Numbered from the stretch's first letter, positions 1 to 8,829 are shown. The stretch is DNA of 64,000 nucleotides from G963666935 sp963666935 (GCA_963666935.1 OY762936.1:1736001-1800000); one strand, 5' to 3'. A program made the numbers and translations. The notes: a model not told the origin generated them from the sequence alone.

Positions 1-707
1 TCAAGTTGATCCAAACAACGGTACTGCTCTTTTGTAAGACCGATCAACGCTTCGTCCGCATTGCGAAGCTGAACAATCATTGAAACAGCACAATCGAAGT
101 CACCTCTGAGAATTGAAGCCAAGTAACGAGCATCTTCGGCTGTTGGGAGTCTTGATTCATCAAAACAGCCATATATGCTTCCCCATTTCCGACGCGCTCT
201 ATTTGCTAGCCTTCCAATAAAATCCTTTACATAAGTCCCGTCACGGGAATCAAAGATTTGCCATTGTTCTTCATCTATGCCTGATGCTTCATATTCAATA
301 TCCGGGAACATGACGCCAAAGCCAAAAAACACATTTGAAAGATAACTATGGTTCCTGTCGAGCCGCTTTTTCAGGGCAGCTACAATACTAAAAACACCGT
401 CTTTTGCCTGGTCGAACGGGCCACGTACCTTTGAGTTTGTCTTGCCATACTTATTTGCAAAATACCAAATCCCGTCTTCACGTCTTACTCTGCCACCTTT
501 GACTTCGAGGGCGAATAGCCCCAGTCGAGGTGCTAGAACGAAAAAGTCTGTTTCTCCATAGATGACTTTGTTATGCGTGGAGATCCCTAACGAATGAAGG
601 ACAATCCAGTCATCAGTCTGCGGCGCTTTCTGAAACCATTCAAATATCCGACGTTCTGCAGAACTGTTCACTTCCGGCGATATTACCGAGGGAATCATTG
701 TGGCCAT
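1..707 (-). CDS. NERD-nuclease domain protein with start of a superfamily 1 helicase (partial)
   Basis: The reading frame is open from an ATG at 707 to the window edge, giving 235 visible residues; the C-terminal part lies outside. Residues about 15-110 look like a NERD nuclease domain (PD-(D/E)XK-like), with Asp54 in GETDFFVL and the E-x-K pair Glu68/Lys70 in ALEVKGG. The last visible residues, LTKEQYRCLDQL, resemble the Q-motif that opens UvrD-type superfamily 1 helicases, so a nuclease-helicase fusion is likely. A GGAGAC ribosome site lies just upstream and the gap to the preceding DrmE-like gene is 10 bases, so it is the last visible gene of the methyltransferase-AIPR operon. Inferred role: DNA-cleaving or unwinding effector of a defence system. 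The helicase part is a prediction because its motifs are not in view. Confidence 0.8.
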   Translation of the reverse strand, partial: MATMIPSVISPEVNSSAERRIFEWFQKAPQTDDWIVLHSLGISTHNKVIYGETDFFVLAPRLGLFALEVKGGRVRREDGIWYFANKYGKTNSKVRGPFDQAKDGVFSIVAALKKRLDRNHSYLSNVFFGFGVMFPDIEYEASGIDEEQWQIFDSRDGTYVKDFIGRLANRARRKWGSIYGCFDESRLPTAEDARYLASILRGDFDCAVSMIVQLRNADEALIGLTKEQYRCLDQL

Positions 708-717
708 GTTCTGTCTC

Positions 718-3306
718 CTATTCTTCGATCAAGCGATTAGTATCTGCAATATTGACGACAATAGATGAGCCCACATCAATAGTCTTGAGAACTTTGACCG
801 GCCCAATGCCTTCAACAGTCATTTCAATGGGCTCCCAAATATTAAACGGGTCAATATCACCGTAGCTTTCTAGTGCTTCAACGATTCTGCTGCGCAGCTG
901 CGTAGACAGGATCCGCCCGGCCTGCACATGTGCAGATCTGACTTCCTGCGCAGCATCAAATATCTGATCTAAAAGTTCGTTTATTACGCTACTTTCTGTT
1001 ATTACAGCTATGTACTGCAGATCTTGTTTCTGCTGTGGTGCAATCACATCTTCATCCACCAGCCAACTGTGCACGGTCTGATATCCTTTCGTGCAGCCAG
1101 CATCAACAAGTTTCTGATAAATCTCTTCCGGTGTCGAGAACAACTGCTCAATTTGAAGTGCTTCTTTCCATTTTGTTGCTAACTCACGAAGTCCATGCTT
1201 CCCACTATTGGAAAGTATAATATCGGCCATTTCCTTTATGAGGTCACGATCCGCCTCCCGCACTACAACAAAATCCCCAACCTGAAGCTTATCCGGGAAA
1301 ATGGTGTCAATTTTTTCTGCATCCTGCGTGATGACCTTAGTTGCAGAAATAACCTTGTGCCCTATTCTGTAGAATGCTAGAAAACCACCCACGTAGTTTA
1401 CAGGTATTACTTCTGCTGTTGCTTCTGCTGGTCTCATATCGCCATTGGCAATATATTGTCTGAACTTGTTTTCACGCAAAATGAGTTCAATTTCATTGAG
1501 CTCATCGACACTGGATACCTCTGCTGGTTCCGATCCGGGAACCTCAATAAAACGGTGAGTGGATATGCTGATTTGACCACTACTAAAAGAACGGGCAATG
1601 ATTGTCTTGTTGCCAGATCTTTTTAATACTGAATTCCATTTAGTGGTATCATAGTTCTTCCAGCGGCGCTCATAGTCATACAACAGAATAATGTATTGTT
1701 GTGTGTTGAAACTGTACAGAATTTTCCTCATAATTGCGCGTTTCAGCCACCCGACAACAACCGTTGCTGAAAATGCTGTACAGCTTGCGGAATAATATTC
1801 TGCCGGATGCAGCACATGAACCATAGTCCGTAAATTTCTCTTGTGACACCATGTCTGCCAATAAATCCGAACGTGTTCTTTGTCAGATCTCTCTGGCACG
1901 ACAATACAAATATCTTTGTAGTTTTCAATCTGCAAATGTTTTGATAGCACCGTCTCCTTAAGAAGTTGATATCCGGAAGAATATATCTTTGTCAAACAGT
2001 TGATGATTTCTTTGTAGTCCTCATATAGAGCAGGTACCAGAAAGGTCTTTTCAGATGCCAGCACCCGAATGGCGTCATTAAGCAGACGATCTGCTCTTTC
2101 GATGTCACTGCTTCTAAATGGGACTGTCTCCCGAAGTGCAGTAAAGGCAAGCGAGCTCAAGCTGTCGAATATCTGCATCATTTGAACAGACGCCTCCCTT
2201 GATTCGCTTCTGTGAGAGGAAAGCCTGCAGATTACATCATTTATTTCATGGCTATCAGCCTTCATATATTCAACTTTTCGGGTTGCACAATTTCTGATTT
2301 TCCGATCCAGAGGTAGGGTGGTGACATCATATAGCTTTTGCGTAATACTCGATTCATCCCATCTCCAAATGTTAAACCCTCTCATTTCAAAGGGCTGTAA
2401 ATCGAAAGAGTTCACAACGTCGGTGACACAGGTAATAGGAATGTCCAACCGCATTAAATCATCCAGAGCATCTATCTGTGTCAGAATTCTGTTCGAATCG
2501 GACGCATCAATAATAACCGACTGGACAGGATGTCCGTTTTCAGAAGCAGCTAAAATGGTATACATATCAGACACCAATACAATTGAGGGAATCCCGGCTA
2601 GCTGACCTGCTCCAATATTTCTAATAGCGCCAGTGTAATCGGCCTGTCCAATGAGCAGGATATCGCAGATTTGCTTCCCACAGAGGCAGCAGCTGCTAAT
2701 GATCCCTTTCGTACTGATAAGAGAGGTCATATTGAAGATTGAGCTGTTCATATGGGTCTTATAAGTGGCAAGGACGGCCAGATGCCGCTCATCGGGCTGC
2801 AGATATGCAACCTGGCTTTCCACCTTCTTTTTGGCCGCTGCAAACTTCTCATACTTACTGAGTCGGAGCTGGGTATTGGTGCGTTGAAAGTGAGGAAGGA
2901 AATGAATGGGTGCACTATATATTGCTGAGTTAGCCGCTTTGATTTTTATACAATGTGTGCCATTACGTTCTTCAAGGCCAAGGAATTCTACTACCGCGTT
3001 ACCTAACTTTAGTTTTTCACCAGATTGAAAAGCTGAAGGGTCATATAGCCTTGTGATTTTTCCTTGAGCGATATTGAATAACAGCTTCATCAGAGTGAAA
3101 ATGAAGATGGATTGCACTCTCTCTGGGAATACTATGATATTGTACTTCCCTTGATGGTCAATCATCTGGTCAAGCATTAGGATGCTTGATTTAATAATTG
3201 GAGGAATACCAATGTCATTTTGCTCTTCACCAAATGACAATCTGATACTATCAAATGCACTCTCGTTCCGCAGCAATTGTTCCACATACTCATGCCATTC
3301 AAGCAT
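718..3306 (-). CDS. DrmE-like large protein of a putative defence operon
   Basis: This is an 862-residue soluble protein with no signal peptide or membrane segment. I cannot assign a catalytic motif. A cysteine cluster (Cys206, 207, 209 and 214) could bind zinc. The C-terminal third, with a stretch like LQVGDFVVVREADRD followed by a helical W-K-E-A-L region and a winged-helix-like segment, resembles the C-terminal part of DrmE, the unassigned component of class 2 DISARM. That match is from memory of the family and is moderate only. The gene starts 21 bases after the AIPR gene and is followed 10 bases later by the NERD gene, so the four genes are probably co-transcribed. A role in phage defence is inferred from context. 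It could also be an unrelated large defence protein. Confidence 0.6.
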   Translation of the reverse strand: MLEWHEYVEQLLRNESAFDSIRLSFGEEQNDIGIPPIIKSSILMLDQMIDHQGKYNIIVFPERVQSIFIFTLMKLLFNIAQGKITRLYDPSAFQSGEKLKLGNAVVEFLGLEERNGTHCIKIKAANSAIYSAPIHFLPHFQRTNTQLRLSKYEKFAAAKKKVESQVAYLQPDERHLAVLATYKTHMNSSIFNMTSLISTKGIISSCCLCGKQICDILLIGQADYTGAIRNIGAGQLAGIPSIVLVSDMYTILAASENGHPVQSVIIDASDSNRILTQIDALDDLMRLDIPITCVTDVVNSFDLQPFEMRGFNIWRWDESSITQKLYDVTTLPLDRKIRNCATRKVEYMKADSHEINDVICRLSSHRSESREASVQMMQIFDSLSSLAFTALRETVPFRSSDIERADRLLNDAIRVLASEKTFLVPALYEDYKEIINCLTKIYSSGYQLLKETVLSKHLQIENYKDICIVVPERSDKEHVRIYWQTWCHKRNLRTMVHVLHPAEYYSASCTAFSATVVVGWLKRAIMRKILYSFNTQQYIILLYDYERRWKNYDTTKWNSVLKRSGNKTIIARSFSSGQISISTHRFIEVPGSEPAEVSSVDELNEIELILRENKFRQYIANGDMRPAEATAEVIPVNYVGGFLAFYRIGHKVISATKVITQDAEKIDTIFPDKLQVGDFVVVREADRDLIKEMADIILSNSGKHGLRELATKWKEALQIEQLFSTPEEIYQKLVDAGCTKGYQTVHSWLVDEDVIAPQQKQDLQYIAVITESSVINELLDQIFDAAQEVRSAHVQAGRILSTQLRSRIVEALESYGDIDPFNIWEPIEMTVEGIGPVKVLKTIDVGSSIVVNIADTNRLIEE

Positions 3307-3327
3307 TGATATCCCCCCTTGGCTTTA

Positions 3328-5367
3328 CTACACACTAAACCCCTTGTTTAGAGCTTCTTTATAGGCTTTCAGAGCCTGGTTTGCTTGCTTATAACTCAGG
3401 CGCTGACTTCGCCCGACAATTGTACCGACCCGAAATAGAAGACTCCGTTGCCAAGGTTGGAAATTGTCCGTTTCTTTAGCCCACTTTGACAGCGCCAACC
3501 ATGTCATCGACGGAACCGAGACGGCTTCATCAATCAGCGCCTGCTCGACTTTGGTAACAGAGTTTATACTATTCATCGGAGAGGCCGCTGTCACCATCGG
3601 CCGTGCAACAGAAATAAGTTCAGCAGTGAGTTCGGAACTTAATTGGTGTTCATATTCACGGATTGTATCCCAACATTTTTCACGCTTGCACCACTCGCCG
3701 ACATTAGCCCCGCCGGGAGGATTCACAATCATCTGCTGAGCAAATTTGGATACTTCAATAATCTCGTTTTCCAATGCAGGAGTGAGGCTTTGATCCTTCC
3801 AAATACGATTCAGATCGATTCTTTGCGCAGTTTTACAGGAGAGGTATGCCAGCGTATAAGTTACGATATTTGCCCTATACCCACCGTACTGCTGCTTTTG
3901 CACCAGCTTCTCCGCCTGTCTGAAGAGAATTGCTTTGGAAATAAGATGCCGGTAGTAATCTTCATTGGGTTGTAGACTCTTGCGCTCATTGAGCCTGATA
4001 GTAAACTTTCGAAAGTTTTTCTGTGCCCCTTCGCTCACCTGATAAGGCAATTGGTCCCAGGTATTCTCAAACTTGGCGAGATCAGTTTTTGTAAACAGCG
4101 GGTGTGTCTCTTTAAACTGTTTTTTCCTGAGGGCCGTTGCTTCACGGGAGAGCATGTCCGTATACTGTCCGCGAGCGCGCTCATAAAACCAGTTTTGGGG
4201 CTTTAGGCCCCCTTGAGCAGGTGCCCAAATTGTTCGTGACAGCTCCTCAATCCTCCGATGAAAAGGATCATTTGCGGAAAAATCAGCAACCTGAATTTTG
4301 TTTTGCGTATTGGCAAAAGCAGAAATGCGTGGCACAATTTCATCCATATGATCCGGTGATTTGATGACCGAAATCTTCATCTGGACAAACACTTGCGAGA
4401 GATCCGCTGACATATTTTTATTTTGTCTGGCGTTGAAAATGGATGCCGTAGTTTGTCCGCCGTTGACTATCTGCATATCACGAATTTTCCGAATTGAGGG
4501 TTTTTCATTTTCGTCGCGGACTATTTCAATACTCTCAGCGGTTACTGAGATACCATTATTATATGCTAGGAACATCTCTGGCTCGTCTCGTAATGTATCA
4601 CGGATTCCCTTGTTGACCGCTCCCTTTACCTGCAGGAAAGAGCGCACGTTCTTTTCAAGAAGCCGATCTCTGTATTCATCATAAAGCGCCGCTAGAATAT
4701 TGCCATTAATAATCGCAAGGTACACGCTGTATTTATCGCTTATATTATTCTCTATGCACGGAATTGTTGCACTGAACTTTTCCTCAAAGTTAATTTCTAT
4801 TGTTTCGCGCATTTTCCCAGAGTTAACGCAACGATAAAGACGATCAATATCCCAGATTGCAAAGGAAATCTCTGCATTGCCTATGGTAATATTCTTAAAT
4901 GGGATGGGCTTTACAAGGCCGTTCGTAATAGCGCAAATGCGCACATTTTTTATCTTATCTTTTTTCTGATGTAACGTGATAGCAAATTCATATGTATCGT
5001 TATCTTTCTGGAACGAAGTATAAAGATCATTGATTGACTTATGATAAAGTTGAATTGCGCGCTTTACAGCGGCGTCAACCTCCGCCTGTGAAACAGGTTT
5101 TGGTATGTCTGACTCGGAGTAAATACTTACGAATATATCGACAAATTCAAAATCTTCAGATATGGTATAAGCATTAAGTTGGAGCCCGTATCCCCTAAAG
5201 GGGCAGATAATGGGATCATTAACTTCCCCTGCCTCTTCGAGATACTCCAGCATAACTAGCGTCAGAAAGTCATCAGCTGTCCATCCACAAGTTTCAGTAT
5301 CAGCGGCAAACAAAATTTCATCCTGAAAGCTCTGATAGAACTCAACCAGAGACTCGCGTTTAGTCAT
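3328..5367 (-). CDS. AIPR family (abortive phage infection) protein
   Basis: This 679-residue protein carries the hallmark AIPR region near residue 295, IVNGGQTTASIFNA, preceded by the segment FLAYNNGISVTAE. AIPR proteins are found in phage-resistance and restriction-like loci, often next to C5 DNA methyltransferases; their biochemical activity is not settled. The N-terminal 200 residues are the variable part typical of the family. The start overlaps the end of the methyltransferase gene by 8 bases, which points to translational coupling, and a DrmE-like gene follows after 21 bases. The likely role is the restricting or abortive effector, or a partner of it, kept in check by the methyltransferase. 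Family assignment is firm; function is inferred. Confidence 0.85.
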   Translation of the reverse strand: MTKRESLVEFYQSFQDEILFAADTETCGWTADDFLTLVMLEYLEEAGEVNDPIICPFRGYGLQLNAYTISEDFEFVDIFVSIYSESDIPKPVSQAEVDAAVKRAIQLYHKSINDLYTSFQKDNDTYEFAITLHQKKDKIKNVRICAITNGLVKPIPFKNITIGNAEISFAIWDIDRLYRCVNSGKMRETIEINFEEKFSATIPCIENNISDKYSVYLAIINGNILAALYDEYRDRLLEKNVRSFLQVKGAVNKGIRDTLRDEPEMFLAYNNGISVTAESIEIVRDENEKPSIRKIRDMQIVNGGQTTASIFNARQNKNMSADLSQVFVQMKISVIKSPDHMDEIVPRISAFANTQNKIQVADFSANDPFHRRIEELSRTIWAPAQGGLKPQNWFYERARGQYTDMLSREATALRKKQFKETHPLFTKTDLAKFENTWDQLPYQVSEGAQKNFRKFTIRLNERKSLQPNEDYYRHLISKAILFRQAEKLVQKQQYGGYRANIVTYTLAYLSCKTAQRIDLNRIWKDQSLTPALENEIIEVSKFAQQMIVNPPGGANVGEWCKREKCWDTIREYEHQLSSELTAELISVARPMVTAASPMNSINSVTKVEQALIDEAVSVPSMTWLALSKWAKETDNFQPWQRSLLFRVGTIVGRSQRLSYKQANQALKAYKEALNKGFSV

Positions 5368-6637
5368 TGTTTTCCTCCTTACAGAGCTGCTTATATATCT
5401 CTGCCGCTATAGCTTTTGCCATCAATGGGGGTACTGCGTTTCCGACCTGAACGAATTGCGCTGTGCGAGCACCTTCAAAAAAGTAATTATCGGGGAATGA
5501 CTGTATTCTTGCTGCCTCACGTACTGTTATGGAACGATGTTGATTAATATCGGGATGAATAAAATAATGTCCATCTTTTGAGAGGTGCGCTAGAACAGTG
5601 TGGCAACTATCCAGATCACCTTCCACAACCTTAAATCTGTCCACAAAGGAAGTTCTGTTGCGATGTGTTTTCAATTCATCCGGCAGGTGATTATAATTTA
5701 ATCGTTGATGGCCGTTTCCCCAGAGTTCAATAGCTTTTTTATAGATCACGATATCACGTTCAATATGTGGTCGGCTTTGATGAAGAGTAAGTACATCATC
5801 TGCAGTTCGTATAGTATTCTGTTTAACATATTCGCTGAAGCAGTCAGCTCTATATTGTTTTCGCTCTTGCCCCGGGATCATATTAGGGAGGTCCTGTAAC
5901 AGTTCACTTACAGTTCCATTAATTTGAACAGATTGAAATTTCGGATAATGCAGACCACTTCCTCGCCTCCACCCAATGATAATCATCCTTCGTCGGTTTT
6001 GCATTACCCCAAAGTCACGTGCGTTTTTTTCGTGGCATTCAATATCATATCCTACCCGCCTGAGTTCTGATTGGATGCTTGCCCATGTCCGCCCACCGTT
6101 TGCACTCTCAATGCCCATGACATTTTCAAAGACAAACATAGTTGGCTTATAACGCTCTAAAAAGCGGGAGTACAGTAAATATAGATTGTTTCTTGGATCC
6201 TGCTCCATAGGAGTCTCCATGCGGTTGCTTTGAGCTCTCCCAACCAATGAGTATGCCTGACATGGAGGGCCGCCGACAACAACATCAACTTGTGTGGTAC
6301 CGTCCTCATCCATGATTTCATCAATTCTCTCAAAAATGTTCGTTATTGTACGCTCTGACATCTCAACACACATTACAGTCTTCAGCACACTTTCGGGTAT
6401 ATGACACATAAACTCTGCACGAGTCATATTACCGCGCAGATAATCGTAGTAAATACTGAGTTTTCCTTCGTTCTTCAAATAATAATAACTACTTCTGGTT
6501 TCAAGTGTTCTACATGCCATGGAATTCATTTCAACGTGTGCAACCGGATTGAATCCAGACTGAATAAATCCTTCAGAAAGGCCCCCAGCTCCGGCAAATA
6601 GATCAATAAAATATAATTTTGCATTCTTGATAAACAT
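5360..6637 (-). CDS. DNA (cytosine-5-)-methyltransferase
   Basis: This 425-residue C5 methyltransferase has all main motifs in order. Motif I is DLFAGAGGLSEGF (residues 12-24), binding S-adenosylmethionine. Motif IV is GGPPCQAYS with catalytic Cys126. ENV of motif VI lies near residue 170, QNRRRM is motif VIII, and the closing motif X is QVGNAVPP near residue 404. The region between motifs I and IV is longer than in small Dcm enzymes. The protein presumably marks host DNA in an unknown sequence context so that the downstream AIPR, DrmE-like and NERD proteins spare it. It opens the operon, with an AGGGG ribosome site before ATG 6637. A broken helix-turn-helix gene lies directly upstream where such systems often carry a controller. 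Confidence 0.95.
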   Translation of the reverse strand: MFIKNAKLYFIDLFAGAGGLSEGFIQSGFNPVAHVEMNSMACRTLETRSSYYYLKNEGKLSIYYDYLRGNMTRAEFMCHIPESVLKTVMCVEMSERTITNIFERIDEIMDEDGTTQVDVVVGGPPCQAYSLVGRAQSNRMETPMEQDPRNNLYLLYSRFLERYKPTMFVFENVMGIESANGGRTWASIQSELRRVGYDIECHEKNARDFGVMQNRRRMIIIGWRRGSGLHYPKFQSVQINGTVSELLQDLPNMIPGQERKQYRADCFSEYVKQNTIRTADDVLTLHQSRPHIERDIVIYKKAIELWGNGHQRLNYNHLPDELKTHRNRTSFVDRFKVVEGDLDSCHTVLAHLSKDGHYFIHPDINQHRSITVREAARIQSFPDNYFFEGARTAQFVQVGNAVPPLMAKAIAAEIYKQLCKEENND

Positions 6638-6712
6638 AAAAATGCCCCTGACTTTTGAAACTCATTTTGCATGATGCTGATCGCTCAAGAGATCAACCAG
6701 ATATCAACTTCT

Positions 6713-6868
6713 TCATGAAGCTAATGATGTTGCGTTCATCCGCCACACCAGATCATAAAAATTTAACTTCCATAGTCGCCCGACTTTATTAGTCCCATGA
6801 AGTACCGTCTCACGGGTCACTCCTAAGTAGTCGGGTATGGCATCCCTTGAAGACCATTTTTGAATACC
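6713..6868 (-). pseudogene. remnant of a helix-turn-helix (excisionase/MerR-type) DNA-binding gene
   Basis: Read on the minus strand, about 50 codons give WSSRDAIPDYLGVTRETV followed by KVGRLWKL and a tail like DLVWRMNATSLAS. This matches the pattern of small HTH_17-type DNA-binding proteins (W-s-x-x-e-I-a-x-Y-L-G-V-s-r-e-T-V ... K-V-G-R-l-W-k-F ... V-D-x-W). There is no start codon, an in-frame TAG lies just upstream at 6869-6871, and roughly eight to ten residues are missing between the recognition helix and KVGRLW. It is therefore a truncated and internally deleted gene. Such proteins often precede methyltransferase genes in defence loci, so it may be a lost controller of the operon that follows. 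Confidence 0.65.
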
Positions 6869-7250
6869 CTAGTCTTTATCGATCAAAATTCGCATCCGTT
6901 TGCAGTGTAGAATTCTGCCCGCGTAGTAAACTTCCAAATTTACTCAAATTATTATAACCCTTTGTGTTGTACATTTCAACAATACTACCACGCACGAGCT
7001 GTTCAGTCCGGCAGCAACTGGTACAAAGCACGCCCTTGAAAGACATCAAAGTATTTGTGGAAATCACTTATTACTTGTTATAACTGGAAATCAAAACAAC
7101 ATCAATACCAGTTATGGTATCCATACCAATTAAATCTTTAATGTAAAAAAAATCAATTGTTTTACATTACATTCTTTTCTGGTAAAACTTGAGCCGAAAA
7201 AAGGCTATATTGGGGACTTGAAAACAATAATTTCATTTACTATATTTTTA
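6869..7250. other. intergenic spacer between the defence operon and the resolvase
   Basis: These 380 bases hold no credible gene. Short minus-strand frames here have no family resemblance or ribosome site. The right half is AT-rich and carries an operator-like dyad cluster at 7105-7128, listed separately, plus a matching pair TAACTGG (7081-7087) and CCAGTTA (7108-7114). Confidence 0.6.
7105..7128. promoter_or_regulatory. operator-like cluster of ATACCA/TGGTAT half-sites
   Basis: Three copies of one half-site stand in alternating orientation: ATACCA at 7105-7110, TGGTAT at 7115-7120 and ATACCA at 7123-7128. They form two overlapping palindromes with spacers of 4 and 2 bases. This is the usual look of a repressor binding site. 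It lies between the defence operon (minus strand) and the resolvase (plus strand), about 120 bases before the resolvase -35 box. The binding protein is unknown. Confidence 0.45.
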
Positions 7251-7279
7251 TTTACATTTTCGCTCCCTCGATTTATACT
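7251..7279 (+). promoter_or_regulatory. promoter of the serine recombinase gene
   Basis: A -35 box TTTACA (7251-7256) and a -10 box TATACT (7274-7279) are spaced by 17 bases, close to the sigma-A consensus. The predicted start of transcription, near 7286, lies about 20 bases before the ATG at 7308. Confidence 0.65.
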
Positions 7280-7307
7280 TGAGCTATCAAAAGAGGAGGT
7301 TATCCTT

Positions 7308-7901
7308 ATGACCGTGTATGGATACGCAAGATGCAGTACCAATGAAAAGAAGCAAGATATATCACGGCAGATACGCGAATTGCAACAGGCAGGTGTTGAA
7401 CACAATAATATATATCTTGAGTATGAGAGCGGCGCTAAATTTGAAAGGGTACAGCTTAATAGGCTGCTGAATACTGTGAAGTCTGGTGACTGTATTATTG
7501 CATTAGAACTGTCGAGAATAACGAGAAGCACAAAGCAGCTTTGTGAAATCATTGAGGAGGCTCAACACAAAGGCTTTAAGCTGGTCATTGGCACATTTGT
7601 CGTAGATTGCAGCAAGGAACTTGATCCAATGACAGAAGGAATGCTAAAGATGATGGGTGTATTTGCTGAGATGGAGCGAAACATGATACGTTGGCGCGTA
7701 AAAAGCGGGATTGCGAATGCTCGGGCAAAGGGTAAGCGGGTAGGCCGTCCCCCCCTCATTCCGGCAAATATCCCCCCTAAGGTGTTAAAAGCATTTGATT
7801 TGTACCAAGAAGGAAGTATCACTAAAACCGATTATGCTAGGCTGTGCGGCATCAGTCGTCCAACACTGGACAAGTACCTATCCTTGCTAATCAAGGTATG
7901 A
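7308..7901 (+). CDS. serine recombinase (resolvase/invertase family)
   Basis: This is a 197-residue small serine recombinase. The N-terminus reads VYGYARCSTNEKKQDISRQ, with the nucleophilic serine at residue 10 and the R-x-S motif. ALELSRITRS matches the second active-site block of the family. The C-terminus from about residue 140 (KGKRVGRPPLI ... TDYARLCGISRPTLDKYL) is the helix-turn-helix DNA-binding domain. I chose ATG 7308 over an upstream in-frame ATG at 7218 because AGAGGAGG lies 10 bases before it and the family begins here. The protein may resolve dimers of the element or invert a segment. It is in a mobile element that also carries a tyrosine integrase. Its recombination site was not identified. 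Confidence 0.92.
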   Translation: MTVYGYARCSTNEKKQDISRQIRELQQAGVEHNNIYLEYESGAKFERVQLNRLLNTVKSGDCIIALELSRITRSTKQLCEIIEEAQHKGFKLVIGTFVVDCSKELDPMTEGMLKMMGVFAEMERNMIRWRVKSGIANARAKGKRVGRPPLIPANIPPKVLKAFDLYQEGSITKTDYARLCGISRPTLDKYLSLLIKV

Positions 7902-7956
7902 TATGGGTGCTCTTAAAGCCTCTCAGTACGTTTATTTTTGTTCATCATATGATTGC

Positions 7957-7985
7957 TTGCAATAATGACCAGTTATTGCTATACT
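7957..7985 (+). promoter_or_regulatory. promoter of the small membrane protein gene
   Basis: TTGCAA (7957-7962) and TATACT (7980-7985) are separated by exactly 17 bases. This fits a sigma-A promoter for the gene at 8024. Confidence 0.6.
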
Positions 7986-8023
7986 GCTGATTATAAAAAA
8001 CTAAACAGGGAGATTTTCATTAT

Positions 8024-8254
8024 ATGGCAAATCTTGTTAGCATAAACGAAGTGTTGAAGCGACTAAGAGCCAAAAATGGATTGATCAACAGTGATCATTT
8101 AACTGACGCAGAAAAACAAGAATTTTATGCTTTGAAGCAGCTTGAACACATCAAAAAAATCGAAGGGCATTTAACATTTTATACCGCAATCATTATAGTC
8201 AGTATTACTGTTACCATAATAGTTTTTATTGTTAATTCAACATCCCTCTATTAA
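8024..8254 (+). CDS. small single-pass membrane protein of unknown function
   Basis: This 76-residue protein has a hydrophilic, charged first half (residues 1-50, rich in Lys and Glu, probably helical) and one C-terminal membrane segment, FYTAIIIVSITVTIIVFIV. An AGGGAG ribosome site precedes the ATG and the gene has its own promoter. No family is recognised. Small tail-anchored proteins of this shape are common in mobile elements. The gene stands alone between the resolvase and a long repeat-bearing spacer. Confidence 0.6.
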   Translation: MANLVSINEVLKRLRAKNGLINSDHLTDAEKQEFYALKQLEHIKKIEGHLTFYTAIIIVSITVTIIVFIVNSTSLY

Positions 8255-8462
8255 CCAGAGAGTGCCCGTAGTCAATTTTAAGCAACGCTTTGGTATTTAA
8301 ACCGAAGCACAACGCACATCCATCAGATATATAAATATTAATAGTTTTGAAGCTAAAATCCATTTATTTTAATGTTTGACCTAAATCCCACCTTATTGTA
8401 TTTCGCGTCTAATTGGGTGAATTTTTATTGTAACATATTAGAGTATTAATCATTATATTCAG

Positions 8463-8498
8463 TATATATAACCCCATAAGTCAATCGGGTTGTATATA
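8463..8498. repeat. 12-bp inverted repeat
   Basis: TATATATAACCC at 8463-8474 faces GGGTTGTATATA at 8487-8498, matching 11 of 12 positions with a 12-base spacer. It could be an operator or a cruciform at an origin. Function is unknown. Confidence 0.5.
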
Positions 8499-8553
8499 TG
8501 GGGGGTATATTACATATTTCTACACAGAATATTCATCTATTAAATATATAGTA

Positions 8554-8614
8554 GTTCTTTCGATCTCATGCGTCACAGATTTCATACCGAAGAAGGAAGT
8601 ATTAAAAAGTATGA
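8554..8614 (+). repeat. direct repeat A, copy 1
   Basis: This 61-base unit begins GTTCTTTCGATCTCATGCGT and ends in ATTAAAAAGTATGA. It is about 80% identical to 9229-9290 in the same orientation. The shared core CATACCGAAGAAG is exact. Confidence 0.7.
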
Positions 8615-8620
8615 TGCTCC

Positions 8621-8676
8621 AAAAAATATTTCAAATTATTTTTAAAAAGTGGTTGTAAGTCGCTTCTCAATTTACC
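8621..8676 (+). repeat. direct repeat B, copy 1
   Basis: This 56-base AT-rich unit contains TTTCAAATTATTTTT and ends AATTTACC. It matches 8830-8884 at roughly 85% in the same orientation. Confidence 0.7.
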
Positions 8677-8762
8677 ATATAAGTATAAGGGCAACAAAAA
8701 AGACGGGAAATGCGTAAGCAGAAACAATAGCACCAAATGAAACGTGGACAGGACTTCCTATA

Positions 8763-8788
8763 AAGGCCAATTGCAGTGGCTTTTTTTA
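8763..8788 (+). terminator. possible rho-independent terminator
   Basis: A short stem, GGCCA and TGGC around an ATTGCAG loop, is followed by seven T residues. The stem is weak, so this is tentative. It has no obvious gene to terminate and may end a small transcript from the repeat region. Confidence 0.4.
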
Positions 8789-8829
8789 TGTCCTAAATCC
8801 GGCGAGTGTGAGTATAACGAAGCATTGTA

